22,458 nt of DNA from assembly GCA_966186595.1 (NCBI GenBank), contig CBIFWO010000015.1:1-22458 (forward strand), in the 5' to 3' direction. The notes under the pieces are model-generated. The model was given only the letters and a program-made list of their open reading frames with translations. It did not search any database and was not told the DNA's origin. Source of the stretch: JALRBM01 sp966186595 (lineage in GTDB: Bacteria > Patescibacteriota > Saccharimonadia > Saccharimonadales > Saccharimonadaceae). Below are positions 8,253 through 14,634 of the stretch, in pieces (position 1 is the first letter of the stretch; every line of letters starts with the position of its first letter). Position numbers and translations under genes: made by a program.

Positions 8253-8527
8253 AAAAGTCCCAAAAACAACTAAAACGAGAAATTGAAGAGGCTACGCAGC
8301 GTGTTAAAATCGGTGGAATCTATGCCCATTATAAAAATCCTTCACATACCTATCGCGTCCTGGATCTGGCTGTTAATACGGAATACGACACGATTTGGGT
8401 GATCTATAAATCACTTTACGAAGAAGAAGTGACTTTCCTGCGCTCGGTTGATGAATGGTGCGACGAGGTTGAAAAAGATGGTCGGATGATGAAGCGCTTT
8501 ACGCTTATAGGAACTCAAAGCGTGTAA
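8249..8527 (+). CDS. DUF1653 domain protein
   Basis: A 92-residue protein. The core GGIYAHYKNPSHTYRVLDLA, then DTIWVIYKSLYEEEVTFLRSVDEW and a closing RFTLIG, matches the DUF1653 pattern (G-Y-HYK, then V-Y, then W-RP-xxF), a small beta-rich domain of unknown function. An unusually long charged N-terminus (MKKSQKQLKREIEEATQRVK) precedes it. An ATGA overlap with the AAA+ gene makes it the third operon member. Its 3' end overlaps the opposite-strand gene by 23 nt. Confidence 0.85.
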   Translation: MKKSQKQLKREIEEATQRVKIGGIYAHYKNPSHTYRVLDLAVNTEYDTIWVIYKSLYEEEVTFLRSVDEWCDEVEKDGRMMKRFTLIGTQSV

Positions 8528-8966
8528 CTTTCAGGACGCCTTCGCTTTGATATTTGTCGTCGGTATTTGCAGATAGTGTACCGGTCACTCGGACTTTTTT
8601 ATCACTCCCAGCGGCTTCCGACAGAACAGTATCCGATGAAGACAGGCTGTAGTATTTGCCATCGTCGGCTTTCAGCCCGGTAGCGCACTCGAGTGTGTGG
8701 GGACCATCCATATTTTTATGGAGGAGGCATACCACAGCCCCCTCCAGAGTGACAGTAATTTCCTGGGTAAATGTTTTTCCGCCAGGCACTGCACATCTAG
8801 GTGGGTATGACTCCTGGACCGAATATCCTGCATTCACACAAGATTCGTAGCTGTTGATACTTTCCTTTTTTGATTGGCTAGTTCCGAGGAGATACCCCGA
8901 GAGGCCGCCGATGATTAAGCCAAGAACAAAACTAGTGACCGCGTAAACTAATAATCGTTGCTTCAT
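8505..8966 (-). CDS. Membrane-anchored hypothetical protein with a paired-Cys motif
   Basis: A 153-residue protein with one N-terminal hydrophobic helix (residues about 5-28, VYAVTSFVLGLIIGGLSGYL) that acts as a signal anchor, so the rest should be outside. Residues 42-60 (SCVNAGYSVQESYPPRCAV) carry C43 and C58 in a small Cys-pair motif followed by PGGKTF. Two further cysteines follow (VVCLLHKN, LECATGLK). The C-terminal half is beta-rich, OB-like (KKVRVTGTLSANTDDKYQSEGVLKV). The start at 8966 is chosen because TATACT lies 6 nt upstream; an in-frame ATG at 9002 would lie before the promoter. Function unknown. Confidence 0.8.
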   Translation of the reverse strand: MKQRLLVYAVTSFVLGLIIGGLSGYLLGTSQSKKESINSYESCVNAGYSVQESYPPRCAVPGGKTFTQEITVTLEGAVVCLLHKNMDGPHTLECATGLKADDGKYYSLSSSDTVLSEAAGSDKKVRVTGTLSANTDDKYQSEGVLKVTRFEFL

Positions 8967-8972
8967 ATTGTC

Positions 8973-8978
8973 AGTATA
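8973..8978 (-). promoter_or_regulatory. Leaderless -10 box
   Basis: TATACT on the minus strand with a 6-nt gap to the ATG at 8966. Confidence 0.65.
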
Positions 8979-9021
8979 TGACGTATTGCGCCCGAAAGCC
9001 AATTAAATTAAAAGAAAAAAA

Positions 9022-9027
9022 TATGAT
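9022..9027 (+). promoter_or_regulatory. -10 box, very short leader
   Basis: TATGAT lies 11 nt before the ATG at 9039. Transcription would start about 4-5 nt before that ATG. The AAGGA at 9033-9037 is too close to the ATG to act as a normal Shine-Dalgarno. Confidence 0.5.
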
Positions 9028-9038
9028 AGCCTAAGGAT

Positions 9039-9536
9039 ATGAATATAGACCCGGCCTACACAGATTTACCCCAGGGGCTAGAGCACGATCCGGAAAGAGC
9101 GCGAAGAATGGCACAAGCGGAAGCGCCTGAGCGAGAGGCCATCTTGAGGGCAAAGGCAAAGCGATATCCCGATCGCATGCAGCTCAGCAAAGAGATTCTT
9201 CGCCGAGAGGCTTGGGCGGATGATGCATCGGCGCTGGCCGGCGCCAACTATGATCATGATCAATCACCGGGTGAGCGGCTCGTTGGCGACTCTCGCGAAG
9301 CGGAGATTATGGCACACGCGGCACGTCCCGCAATGGAAAAGTATCGACGTGGAAAGAAGTTGCGAAGGGCTGTTGATGTTGTTATCGATCAGGTCATTAC
9401 AAGAGGGGGATTTGAAGGGATGCCGCGGACGACGGCATATCTACACCATGTGGCACGCAGATACTTTAAAAGAAAAGAAAGGGATCATCTGGCGCGTGCT
9501 GACATAGATGCAGAGGCAGCTCGGGATGATCTCTGA
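9039..9536 (+). CDS. Hypothetical charged helical protein
   Basis: A 165-residue soluble protein rich in Arg, Ala, Asp and Glu, predicted almost wholly helical. No signal peptide, membrane helix or catalytic motif is visible. The C-terminal part (about 105-165) is strongly basic (RRGKKLRRAVDVVIDQVI, then YLHHVARRYFKRKERDH), which could suit nucleic-acid binding, but nothing more specific is recognised. It is a single-gene unit between its own -10 box and the promoter at 9589. Confidence 0.7.
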   Translation: MNIDPAYTDLPQGLEHDPERARRMAQAEAPEREAILRAKAKRYPDRMQLSKEILRREAWADDASALAGANYDHDQSPGERLVGDSREAEIMAHAARPAMEKYRRGKKLRRAVDVVIDQVITRGGFEGMPRTTAYLHHVARRYFKRKERDHLARADIDAEAARDDL

Positions 9537-9588
9537 CAATTATGAACCAAGAGGGACTCGCAAGCACTATTCTCGATTCCGTAAGAAG

Positions 9589-9597
9589 TGCTATAAT
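9589..9597 (+). promoter_or_regulatory. Extended -10 promoter of the 65-residue gene
   Basis: TGCTATAAT is a perfect extended -10 element. It predicts a start near 9604 and a leader of about 104 nt before the ATG at 9708. No good -35 box is seen. Confidence 0.6.
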
Positions 9598-9611
9598 GAG
9601 CTTGAATAAAT

Positions 9612-9649
9612 CCGCCTAGCGGTCTGGCCGTTTGCCTAGCGGCACAAAC
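9612..9649 (+). repeat. Tandem hairpins built on a repeated 9-mer in a 5' leader
   Basis: GCCTAGCGG occurs at 9614-9622 and again at 9634-9642, exactly 20 nt apart. The first copy can fold as CCGC-CTA-GCGG. The second folds as GTTTGCC-TAGC-GG, with a 2-nt bulge and then CAAAC. Both fall in the predicted leader of the 65-residue gene. Confidence 0.5.
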
Positions 9650-9707
9650 AGATTTGCGGTATCACTACGTATCGGCTGGTCGACTAATACTAAGTAAGGA
9701 GATCAAC

Positions 9708-9905
9708 ATGATCGATCGCAAAAAAGAAGAAGAGCGCATCGAACAGGAGGTGTACAATAACTGGCACGAACTGTCGAAGCAACACTGGAGTCACTGGCGC
9801 GCCTGGGGCTCTTGGTTTAGCTGGGGTTCACCAGTTGGGCTCGGACTATTCTTTGTCCTACTGGCGCTTGCCTTTGCCATCATAAAGTTTGCTATGGCAC
9901 TTTAG
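9708..9905 (+). CDS. Small Trp-rich single-pass membrane protein
   Basis: A 65-residue protein: a charged N-terminus (MIDRKKEEERIEQEVYNNW), a Trp/His-rich stretch (HWSHWRAWGSWFSW, about residues 28-41), then one C-terminal hydrophobic helix (VGLGLFFVLLALAFAIIKFA). The ATG at 9708 is set by AAGGAG at 9696-9701. The reading frame extends upstream to 9654 without any ribosome site. It looks like a tail-anchored peptide lying on the membrane surface through its aromatic belt. Not recognised as a known family. Confidence 0.75.
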   Translation: MIDRKKEEERIEQEVYNNWHELSKQHWSHWRAWGSWFSWGSPVGLGLFFVLLALAFAIIKFAMAL

Positions 9906-9914
9906 GCAGAGAAT

Positions 9915-9960
9915 AATCGACACTGCGCGATGTGGTGTCGATTTGCATTTATTAATTTTT
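9915..9960 (+). terminator. Rho-independent terminator
   Basis: A perfect 9-bp stem, AATCGACAC (9915-9923) with GTGTCGATT (9935-9943), around an 11-nt loop, followed by a T-rich tract ending in TTTTT. Confidence 0.75.
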
Positions 9961-9965
9961 TATTA

Positions 9966-9974
9966 TGCTAGTAT
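9966..9974 (+). promoter_or_regulatory. Extended -10, leaderless
   Basis: TGCTAGTAT, with its hexamer at 9969-9974, lies 6 nt before the ATG at 9981. Confidence 0.6.
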
Positions 9975-9980
9975 CGTAGT

Positions 9981-10499
9981 ATGGACTACAAACAGCAAAG
10001 CAACCAAGGATGTCTCGTCGTTGATCTTCTCTATTTATTTGGCGAAGAGCCGACTAGGCAAAAGGAAGAGGCATTACTTTCCAAAGGATTATTTGAATTT
10101 AGAGATAACTATACCATCGGATGTCTCATTGCATTCTTAAATACGCATCCCAATAAAAGGGTAAAACTTTACTTCGATAATAGCTATTATTTGAATATTA
10201 TAAAGGAGACAGTGAATCATCCTCGCATCATGATGTTACAGGCACGTAATGACCTTACGTTGATGAATAGCATGCGGACTCCCTTCATTGTTTACACCGA
10301 CACAAATATTACTGATGGTTTTACACATTTGCCCCACTTTATGATGGTGACAAAAGCCACCGAAAAAATGTTTGAAGTATTTGATCCATGGGAGGGGCGA
10401 GTTTTGCGAATGTCAAAGCGAAAAATAGTAGAGGGAGTTAACTTGTTACGGAATCATATCAAAATATGTCCATTTATTATCATCGAGGATCAGGGCTAA
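9981..10499 (+). CDS. Peptidase C39-like (papain-fold) protein
   Basis: A 172-residue protein with the layout of the Peptidase_C39_2 type. QSNQGCLVVDLLYLFG near the N-terminus puts C11 after Q9, where the catalytic Cys and oxyanion Gln are expected. LPHFMMVTKATEKMFEVFDPWEG gives H119 and D135, and the DPW-G sequence is common in C39-like proteins. No signal peptide is present, so it should act in the cytoplasm. There is no ABC transporter domain as in the bacteriocin-processing members. Catalysis is inferred from motif order. It shares a TAATG overlap with the HEAT-repeat gene, so the two are one translation unit. The promoter is leaderless. Confidence 0.6.
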   Translation: MDYKQQSNQGCLVVDLLYLFGEEPTRQKEEALLSKGLFEFRDNYTIGCLIAFLNTHPNKRVKLYFDNSYYLNIIKETVNHPRIMMLQARNDLTLMNSMRTPFIVYTDTNITDGFTHLPHFMMVTKATEKMFEVFDPWEGRVLRMSKRKIVEGVNLLRNHIKICPFIIIEDQG

Positions 10500-11029
10500 T
10501 GGAGGCATTCGGGATTATTCTATCAGAAGGTGGAAAGACAAATTCTCTTGGGCGCGCTGGTGAAGTTATCGAAAGTATTTATACTAATCCATCGAGGCTC
10601 GACGAACTATTCGATTGCATTTTGGCAGATGACGCATGGGTAAGGATGCGGGCGGTCGATTCATTTGAAAAGATTATCACGAGTAAGCCTGAATGGGTTC
10701 ATCCGTATCTTGATAGGATTTTTAGTAATCTGACACAAAGTAATCAGCCCTCAGTCCAGTGGCATTTGGCGCAGATATTTTCTGAGGTCAAGTTAACTGA
10801 CGAGCAGCGAAGTCAGGCGATTGCTTGGCTAAAAGATAAAATAAAATCGACTGATGTTGATTGGATTGTTTCAGTGAATGTAATGAAAAGTCTATTATAT
10901 TTTCATCAAAATGGATTTGTTTCGACCAAAGATGTAAGACAATTATTTAAAATCCAAGAGGGACATGCATCCAAGTCGGTTCGGAAAAAGGCAGCAGAAC
11001 TTAGACGGGAAGCTGAGACTCGCTCATAA
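10499..11029 (+). CDS. HEAT-repeat-like helical protein
   Basis: A 176-residue protein made of amphipathic helical pairs of about 35-40 residues, e.g. LDELFDCILADDAWVRMRAV with SFEKIITSKPEWVHPYLDRI, then QPSVQWHLAQIFSEVKLT. The D-x-WVRMRA and PSVQWHLAQ turns are typical of HEAT/adaptin-like repeats. Such proteins usually act as binding platforms. The start is taken at 10499, overlapping the upstream stop (TAATG); an in-frame ATG at 10466 would overlap it by 34 nt. It is coupled to the C39-like gene and followed by a strong terminator, so the pair forms one compact cassette. Confidence 0.7.
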   Translation: MEAFGIILSEGGKTNSLGRAGEVIESIYTNPSRLDELFDCILADDAWVRMRAVDSFEKIITSKPEWVHPYLDRIFSNLTQSNQPSVQWHLAQIFSEVKLTDEQRSQAIAWLKDKIKSTDVDWIVSVNVMKSLLYFHQNGFVSTKDVRQLFKIQEGHASKSVRKKAAELRREAETRS

Positions 11030-11033
11030 GAAA

Positions 11034-11056
11034 GTAGGAGGCGATGTGCCTCCTAC
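11034..11056 (+). terminator. Strong hairpin terminator
   Basis: A perfect 9-bp GC-rich stem, GTAGGAGGC with GCCTCCTAC, around a 5-nt loop. ATTTTGTT follows on the plus strand after a short spacer. The minus side has TTTCTT, so it may also serve the convergent secreted-protein gene. Confidence 0.65.
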
Positions 11057-11082
11057 CTGCCGTATTTTGTTAGTAGGGGTAT

Positions 11083-11874
11083 CTACTTTTTAGCTTTACT
11101 TACAAATGAACTAACACAGTCGCCTTGATTCTTAAATACTGGAGCTTCTGATGTTAGCCAACCGCCATTTTTACATGATTCTTTATTGGCAAGCTTGGTT
11201 GGGTCTTGTTCAAAGTCGTATGCAGTGCTATCGTCGCCAATTGCAATAACGACATTGTCTAAGTAGCCTGCGAGGCCCTCGTCATTTGTACTCGTATCCC
11301 CCACGTTTAGGGCGACAAACTTTACCGTGCTGCCTGCAGGCATTCCGGCTAATGTGGCTGGGCAGGTGAATGCATCACTAGCACGATCCGCTACCCTAAC
11401 AGGAGCACTGTTGGCGGCAAAGGAGGCAGTAGAGAAACTACTCGTTGATCCTGTCGTAGGGACATAGTCGAAGCGACAATTATAAAACACCGATGATCCC
11501 TCTAAATTAGTATATACATTTAGATAAAACTGCGGTGCATCAGCAGAAGTACCGTCACCCGCAATCATAAAATCATACGAGGTAGAATTATAATCATTGG
11601 TTAATACGTTCAATGTTTTTGCAGCAATGAACTTATCCGATGCGCTGTTACCAATTGGCTTGATAAACAAGCTGCCCTCGCCGGTGCTAGCTTGGTCTTC
11701 GTTAAATTCATAATCAGTTGCCGTGGTCGGATCACCGTTAAATACCCAGCCTTGATTGTTTGATGGCGTCACTACGACGTTCGCGACCGCATGGGCAGCA
11801 GGCACAAAAACAAGTAGTGGCAGTGCAAGTGACATAGACGCGCTCACCGCAATTTTCTTTAATTTCTTAAGCAT
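11083..11874 (-). CDS. Secreted protein with beta-rich ectodomain and Cys-pair C-terminus
   Basis: A 263-residue protein with a clear Sec signal peptide: basic MLKKLKK, a hydrophobic core to about residue 28 and cleavage after AHA (probably AHA|VA). The mature part is rich in Thr, Ser, Asn, Asp and beta strands, as in galactose-binding-like or jelly-roll domains. A short C-terminal module, NKESCKNGGW followed by PVFKNQGDCVSSF, has two cysteines and recurs at the ends of many secreted bacterial proteins. No LPXTG, lipobox or membrane anchor is seen, so it is probably released or held non-covalently. GGAGGG lies about 8 nt before the ATG, giving a true leader. Ligand unknown. Confidence 0.8.
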   Translation of the reverse strand: MLKKLKKIAVSASMSLALPLLVFVPAAHAVANVVVTPSNNQGWVFNGDPTTATDYEFNEDQASTGEGSLFIKPIGNSASDKFIAAKTLNVLTNDYNSTSYDFMIAGDGTSADAPQFYLNVYTNLEGSSVFYNCRFDYVPTTGSTSSFSTASFAANSAPVRVADRASDAFTCPATLAGMPAGSTVKFVALNVGDTSTNDEGLAGYLDNVVIAIGDDSTAYDFEQDPTKLANKESCKNGGWLTSEAPVFKNQGDCVSSFVSKAKK

Positions 11875-11953
11875 AACTTAACCCTCCATTAATGCTGATT
11901 CTTATTTTGCGCGTTATGGTGTGAAATAGCAAATTCAGCCGCTATCGTTGTCT

Positions 11954-12493
11954 CTACGATATGAATGCGATAATTTCTTTTGCAATCTGTTCGGGGGTTT
12001 TATCTATCGTGTTAATTCTTTTATACGCTTCTGGGTAAAAGAAGGGCGAAGGGCTTTCTAGGCCGAGATATGTTTCAAGATAAGCTACTCTGTCGGGACC
12101 AGGGGCATGTACTTTCTGCTGGCGATCTGGTGAACCTGCTCTTTTGACGCGGGTTTCAAGTGGTGCAGTCAGCTCGACAAAAACGACCTCGCCACCTCGT
12201 GATTCGTATATTTCTTTGTAAGTATCAATATTTACTTTACCTTTTTCTTTATTGAAATTCCACACGTATGTAAAGATGAGGTCGATGTTATTTTCAGCAG
12301 CTTCTTGAATGACATTTGTACGGACAAGCTTACTAAGCTTGTCTTCTGCAGGCGTACCCACGCCAAATATATGCATAATCCCATCCATCACCATGTGATT
12401 GTGAAATAATTTGAAATCTGTATTGGATTCGATAATTTTTCCGATCGTCGTTTTACCTACGGCGGGCGCCCCGAATAGAATTAATAACTTCAT
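11954..12493 (-). CDS. P-loop kinase, shikimate/adenylate kinase-like
   Basis: A 179-residue nucleoside/small-molecule kinase-type P-loop protein. The Walker A GAPAVGKTT is at residues 8-16 and a second strand reads IDLIFTYVWNF. The basic segment RVKRAGSPDRQQKVHAPGPDR resembles a lid. The substrate is not evident. The start at 12493 lies 6 nt after TATGAT with an upstream TGC (extended -10); an in-frame ATG at 12520 would lie upstream of the promoter. It is a single-gene unit, one of two unrelated P-loop kinases in this region. Confidence 0.75.
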   Translation of the reverse strand: MKLLILFGAPAVGKTTIGKIIESNTDFKLFHNHMVMDGIMHIFGVGTPAEDKLSKLVRTNVIQEAAENNIDLIFTYVWNFNKEKGKVNIDTYKEIYESRGGEVVFVELTAPLETRVKRAGSPDRQQKVHAPGPDRVAYLETYLGLESPSPFFYPEAYKRINTIDKTPEQIAKEIIAFIS

Positions 12494-12499
12494 GTTTAG

Positions 12500-12508
12500 A
12501 TCATAGCA
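12500..12508 (-). promoter_or_regulatory. Extended -10, leaderless
   Basis: TGCTATGAT on the minus strand, with the hexamer at 12500-12505, lies 6 nt before the ATG at 12493. Confidence 0.65.
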
Positions 12509-12542
12509 GATGCAATTCATCCCGTCGTAGCAAGGATCTCTA

Positions 12543-12566
12543 CCCCGGCTTCAAAAGAAGCCGGGG
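12543..12566 (-). terminator. Stable hairpin after the 41-residue gene
   Basis: A perfect 10-bp stem, CCCCGGCTTC with GAAGCCGGGG, around a 4-nt loop lies about 10 nt past the stop codon. No T-tract follows on either strand, so it may protect the 3' end rather than terminate transcription. Confidence 0.45.
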
Positions 12567-12577
12567 TGTGGCGATGT

Positions 12578-12703
12578 CTATTTCTCCTCACCTTTTATTT
12601 CTTGCGAGATGACGACGTAATGATCGGTGTTGTCCTCTTCCGCATCAGTCAGGACAGACTCCTCGTACCTTTTGCCGTCATGGGGATCCCTGACCCTCGC
12701 CAT
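12578..12703 (-). CDS. Small acidic protein, 41 residues
   Basis: ATG at 12703 to TAG, encoding a 41-residue very charged protein beginning MARVRDPHDGKRYEES and ending VVISQEIKGEEK. It is supported by signals on both sides. GGAGG lies 7 nt before the ATG, a promoter with TTGCAA and TATAAT 16 nt apart lies at 12736-12763, and a strong hairpin follows the stop. No membrane segment or known motif. The gene is too small for most ORF callers, yet it has better expression signals than most neighbours. Confidence 0.6.
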   Translation of the reverse strand: MARVRDPHDGKRYEESVLTDAEEDNTDHYVVISQEIKGEEK

Positions 12704-12735
12704 GGTGCATCCTCCGTTCTGGGTGGCTCATGCTT

Positions 12736-12763
12736 ATTATAAATTAGAACTCCGACCTTGCAA
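12736..12763 (-). promoter_or_regulatory. Promoter of the 41-residue gene
   Basis: On the minus strand, TTGCAA (12758-12763), a 16-nt spacer and TATAAT (12736-12741). This is one of the few promoters here with a recognisable -35 box. Confidence 0.65.
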
Positions 12764-12784
12764 CTGAGTGATATGCCTGTGGGA

Positions 12785-13207
12785 TTAGGCTTCAATGGCT
12801 ATTTGCTTTGGTTTTGGCAGCTCCTTAAACTTTATTGAAATCTTTAGAACCCCATCTTTCATAGTAGCCTTGATTGAATCTTCGTCCGCAGCTTCGGGCA
12901 GATGAATGCTGCGATAAAAGCTGGTGCTGCTTTCACGGACAATGTATTTTTTATCCTTATCTTTTTCCTGTTCGTGGCGCTCAGCTCGAATTACAAGAGA
13001 GCCTTTATCGATGTGAATGTCGATATCCTTCTGCTCAAAGTTAGGTAAATGCGCCTCGATGTGGAGCTCCTTGTCATCTTTGGACGTGTAAACATCCGTT
13101 GTGGGCATTTGCATAGATTTGATTGGCGAAAACCAATCATCTGAGAAGAACTGTTTTTGTAAGGCTTGGATCTCCGCAAACGGATCAAATTTGATTAAGT
13201 TACTCAT
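12785..13207 (-). CDS. Hsp20-family small heat shock protein
   Basis: A 140-residue ATP-independent holdase. The alpha-crystallin domain runs from about residue 37 to 128. It has TDVYTSKDDKELHIEAHLPNF and the closing A-x-x-x-DGVL-x-I-x-I signature (A114, G119-V120-L121). The C-terminal I-x-I tail (IAI, 136-138) bridges dimers in the oligomer. The short N-terminal arm (FDPFAEIQALQKQFF) is typical. The start is fixed by AAGGAGGT at 13213-13220, 5 nt from the ATG. A CIRCE operator overlaps the promoter, so expression should rise when HrcA loses activity on heat stress. Confidence 0.95.
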   Translation of the reverse strand: MSNLIKFDPFAEIQALQKQFFSDDWFSPIKSMQMPTTDVYTSKDDKELHIEAHLPNFEQKDIDIHIDKGSLVIRAERHEQEKDKDKKYIVRESSTSFYRSIHLPEAADEDSIKATMKDGVLKISIKFKELPKPKQIAIEA

Positions 13208-13260
13208 GCATAACCTCCTTATTTGATTAATTCGCGAAAAGGATTACCTTTTCTGTATCT

Positions 13261-13290
13261 ATTTTAGAAAAATTAGCACTCGCTAGTCAA
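13261..13290 (-). promoter_or_regulatory. hsp20 promoter
   Basis: On the minus strand, TTGACT (13285-13290), an 18-nt spacer and TAAAAT (13261-13266). The -35 box lies inside the CIRCE element. A leader of about 47 nt results. Confidence 0.7.
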
Positions 13291-13299
13291 GAGTGCTAG
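13273..13299. promoter_or_regulatory. CIRCE operator (HrcA binding site)
   Basis: TTAGCACTC, a 9-nt spacer and GAGTGCTAG: the CIRCE consensus with a single mismatch at the last base. It covers the -35 box and spacer of the hsp20 promoter, so bound HrcA would block RNA polymerase. The hrcA gene is not in the window. Confidence 0.92.
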
Positions 13300-13331
13300 T
13301 TGTTGCTGTATAAATTGGTAGCAAGTTCAGA

Positions 13332-13952
13332 TTATTTTGCGCTTCCAATGCTTTCAAATGTTCGATGGAGTGTATAGCGGGTTCGCTTAAAACTTAGCTC
13401 GCCACTGCGACCCTCGGCATTAAAGTAAGTGCCGGCCAGCTTTTTATCAGGAAGCTGTGTGAGGCGCATTACGCCTTTGTGGGCAGATGCTTCACCCTCG
13501 TACCCTATCCGAGGTGTAGTCTCAAACATTACAAATAATGTACATTCATCTTCAATAGTAATGAAAGAACATAAAGAGTGGGTTGTCTGCCAGTTTTTGT
13601 AATAGGTGTTTACCTTTATAGTTGAGAACGTTTGTTCTACCTCCATGATTACTCTGGATTTTCGTAGTTTTCCGTTCGCATCCTTAAAAGATGAGGTCTG
13701 CTCTCCTAGCCATCTTCCCCGTACGTCTGGCATAGAGACAATACCTAGAATACGAAAAACAGGCCAGTGCCATATGTACTTCTCAAATAGGGTATATAAC
13801 AGGCCATATGCGCCCAGTGGGGAAAGGGTTTCTACCCAAAAGGGAACGTTGGGAAATAGCTGCGTAAAACCATACCCTAAACCAAAGCTTATTGCTGGCA
13901 GTACGACGACAAAAAATAATATGTGGCTCGTTTTACTTAGATTTACGCCCAT
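13332..13952 (-). CDS. Cap15-like protein: two TM helices plus beta-barrel cyclic-nucleotide-receptor domain
   Basis: A 206-residue protein. TM1 is at about residues 11-30 and TM2 at 38-56, followed by YGLLYTLFEKYIW and the segment RILGIVSMPDVRGRWLGE (P75, G79, W81). A beta-rich domain to about residue 195 has EVEQTFSTIKV (Q107), SAHKGVMRL (H158, G160), LAGTYFNAEGRSGELSFKR (G174, Y176, G184). This order fits the SMODS-associated two-TM beta-strand-rich effector domain (S-2TMbeta, Cap15). In CBASS phage defence, Cap15 senses a cyclic dinucleotide and disrupts the membrane. No CD-NTase gene lies in this window, so the gene is an orphan here and signalling by a nucleotide is inferred. A weak TAGATT box lies 12 nt before the ATG. 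Confidence 0.7.
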   Translation of the reverse strand: MGVNLSKTSHILFFVVVLPAISFGLGYGFTQLFPNVPFWVETLSPLGAYGLLYTLFEKYIWHWPVFRILGIVSMPDVRGRWLGEQTSSFKDANGKLRKSRVIMEVEQTFSTIKVNTYYKNWQTTHSLCSFITIEDECTLFVMFETTPRIGYEGEASAHKGVMRLTQLPDKKLAGTYFNAEGRSGELSFKRTRYTLHRTFESIGSAK

Positions 13953-14011
13953 ACAACAACACTTAATCTAACAGATTTCTCTGGTTTTTAATAGAATGAC
14001 TCTATTTCAGC

Positions 14012-14578
14012 TCATAATTTTAGGGGAGGATTATTTATCACTTCCTCCAGTTGTTGATAGGTTCCTTCTACATCCCCATTGATAGAAGCGATTTTGTGTA
14101 TATGGGATCGCTCGCGAGCGGCCAAGAGCACATTATCATATAGTTCTTCGAACTCGGCCCTGTCATCCGCTGTCAGTGGGGGAGCGCCAGGTTCCCCTCT
14201 GGTCCCGCGTGCAAAGACTCGACCGAGGGCGTCGGCCTTATCGCTATAGAGCAAGACTTCAAAGAATGGAACGGCGGCCTCTGTGGCAATTTTTTCAAGT
14301 CGTTGAGCCTCTTCAAGATCTGTTAATAGATGTGGAACAATTACGTCATAACCCACCCGCAGATGAGTAGATATCATGTTAATGGCCAAATCAAACGCAA
14401 TGTGACGTGCTGGGTCATAGTTGTGGGGTTTTGACCATTGACCCAGGGCCGTAATAATCTCATCCGTCCTTACACAAAGTGCAAAAGGGTGATTATCGAT
14501 ATATTTTTGTGCAATGGTGTCTTTTCCAATGCCGGCAGGTCCATTTAGATGAATAAGTTTTGGGGTATTCGATGTCAT
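14012..14578 (-). CDS. P-loop kinase-like NTPase
   Basis: A 188-residue protein with Walker A GPAGIGKDT (residues 13-21), preceded by a KLIHLN strand. The pattern matches the AAA_33/Zeta-toxin-like group of small kinases. RTDEIITALGQW (about 37-48) would be the substrate-binding strand-helix and YDVIVPHLL a second core strand. An Arg-rich stretch, GRVFARGTRGEPGAPPL, could be a lid. The substrate is unknown and there is no antitoxin-like partner beside it. The start lies 7 nt after TACAAT with an upstream TGC (extended -10). Confidence 0.7.
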   Translation of the reverse strand: MTSNTPKLIHLNGPAGIGKDTIAQKYIDNHPFALCVRTDEIITALGQWSKPHNYDPARHIAFDLAINMISTHLRVGYDVIVPHLLTDLEEAQRLEKIATEAAVPFFEVLLYSDKADALGRVFARGTRGEPGAPPLTADDRAEFEELYDNVLLAARERSHIHKIASINGDVEGTYQQLEEVINNPPLKL

Positions 14579-14585
14579 GCTGCAT

Positions 14586-14594
14586 ATTGTAGCA
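14586..14594 (-). promoter_or_regulatory. Extended -10, leaderless
   Basis: TGCTACAAT on the minus strand, with the hexamer at 14586-14591, lies 7 nt before the ATG at 14578. Confidence 0.6.
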
Positions 14595-14634
14595 TGCCTT
14601 AATAATCTGATATGTCTGGCAACCTTTGTGTGGA

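Noticed and set aside
14012..14578. Zeta-toxin of a toxin-antitoxin pair
   Set aside because: The P-loop type is compatible, but no small antitoxin gene is adjacent and the gene has its own separate promoter.
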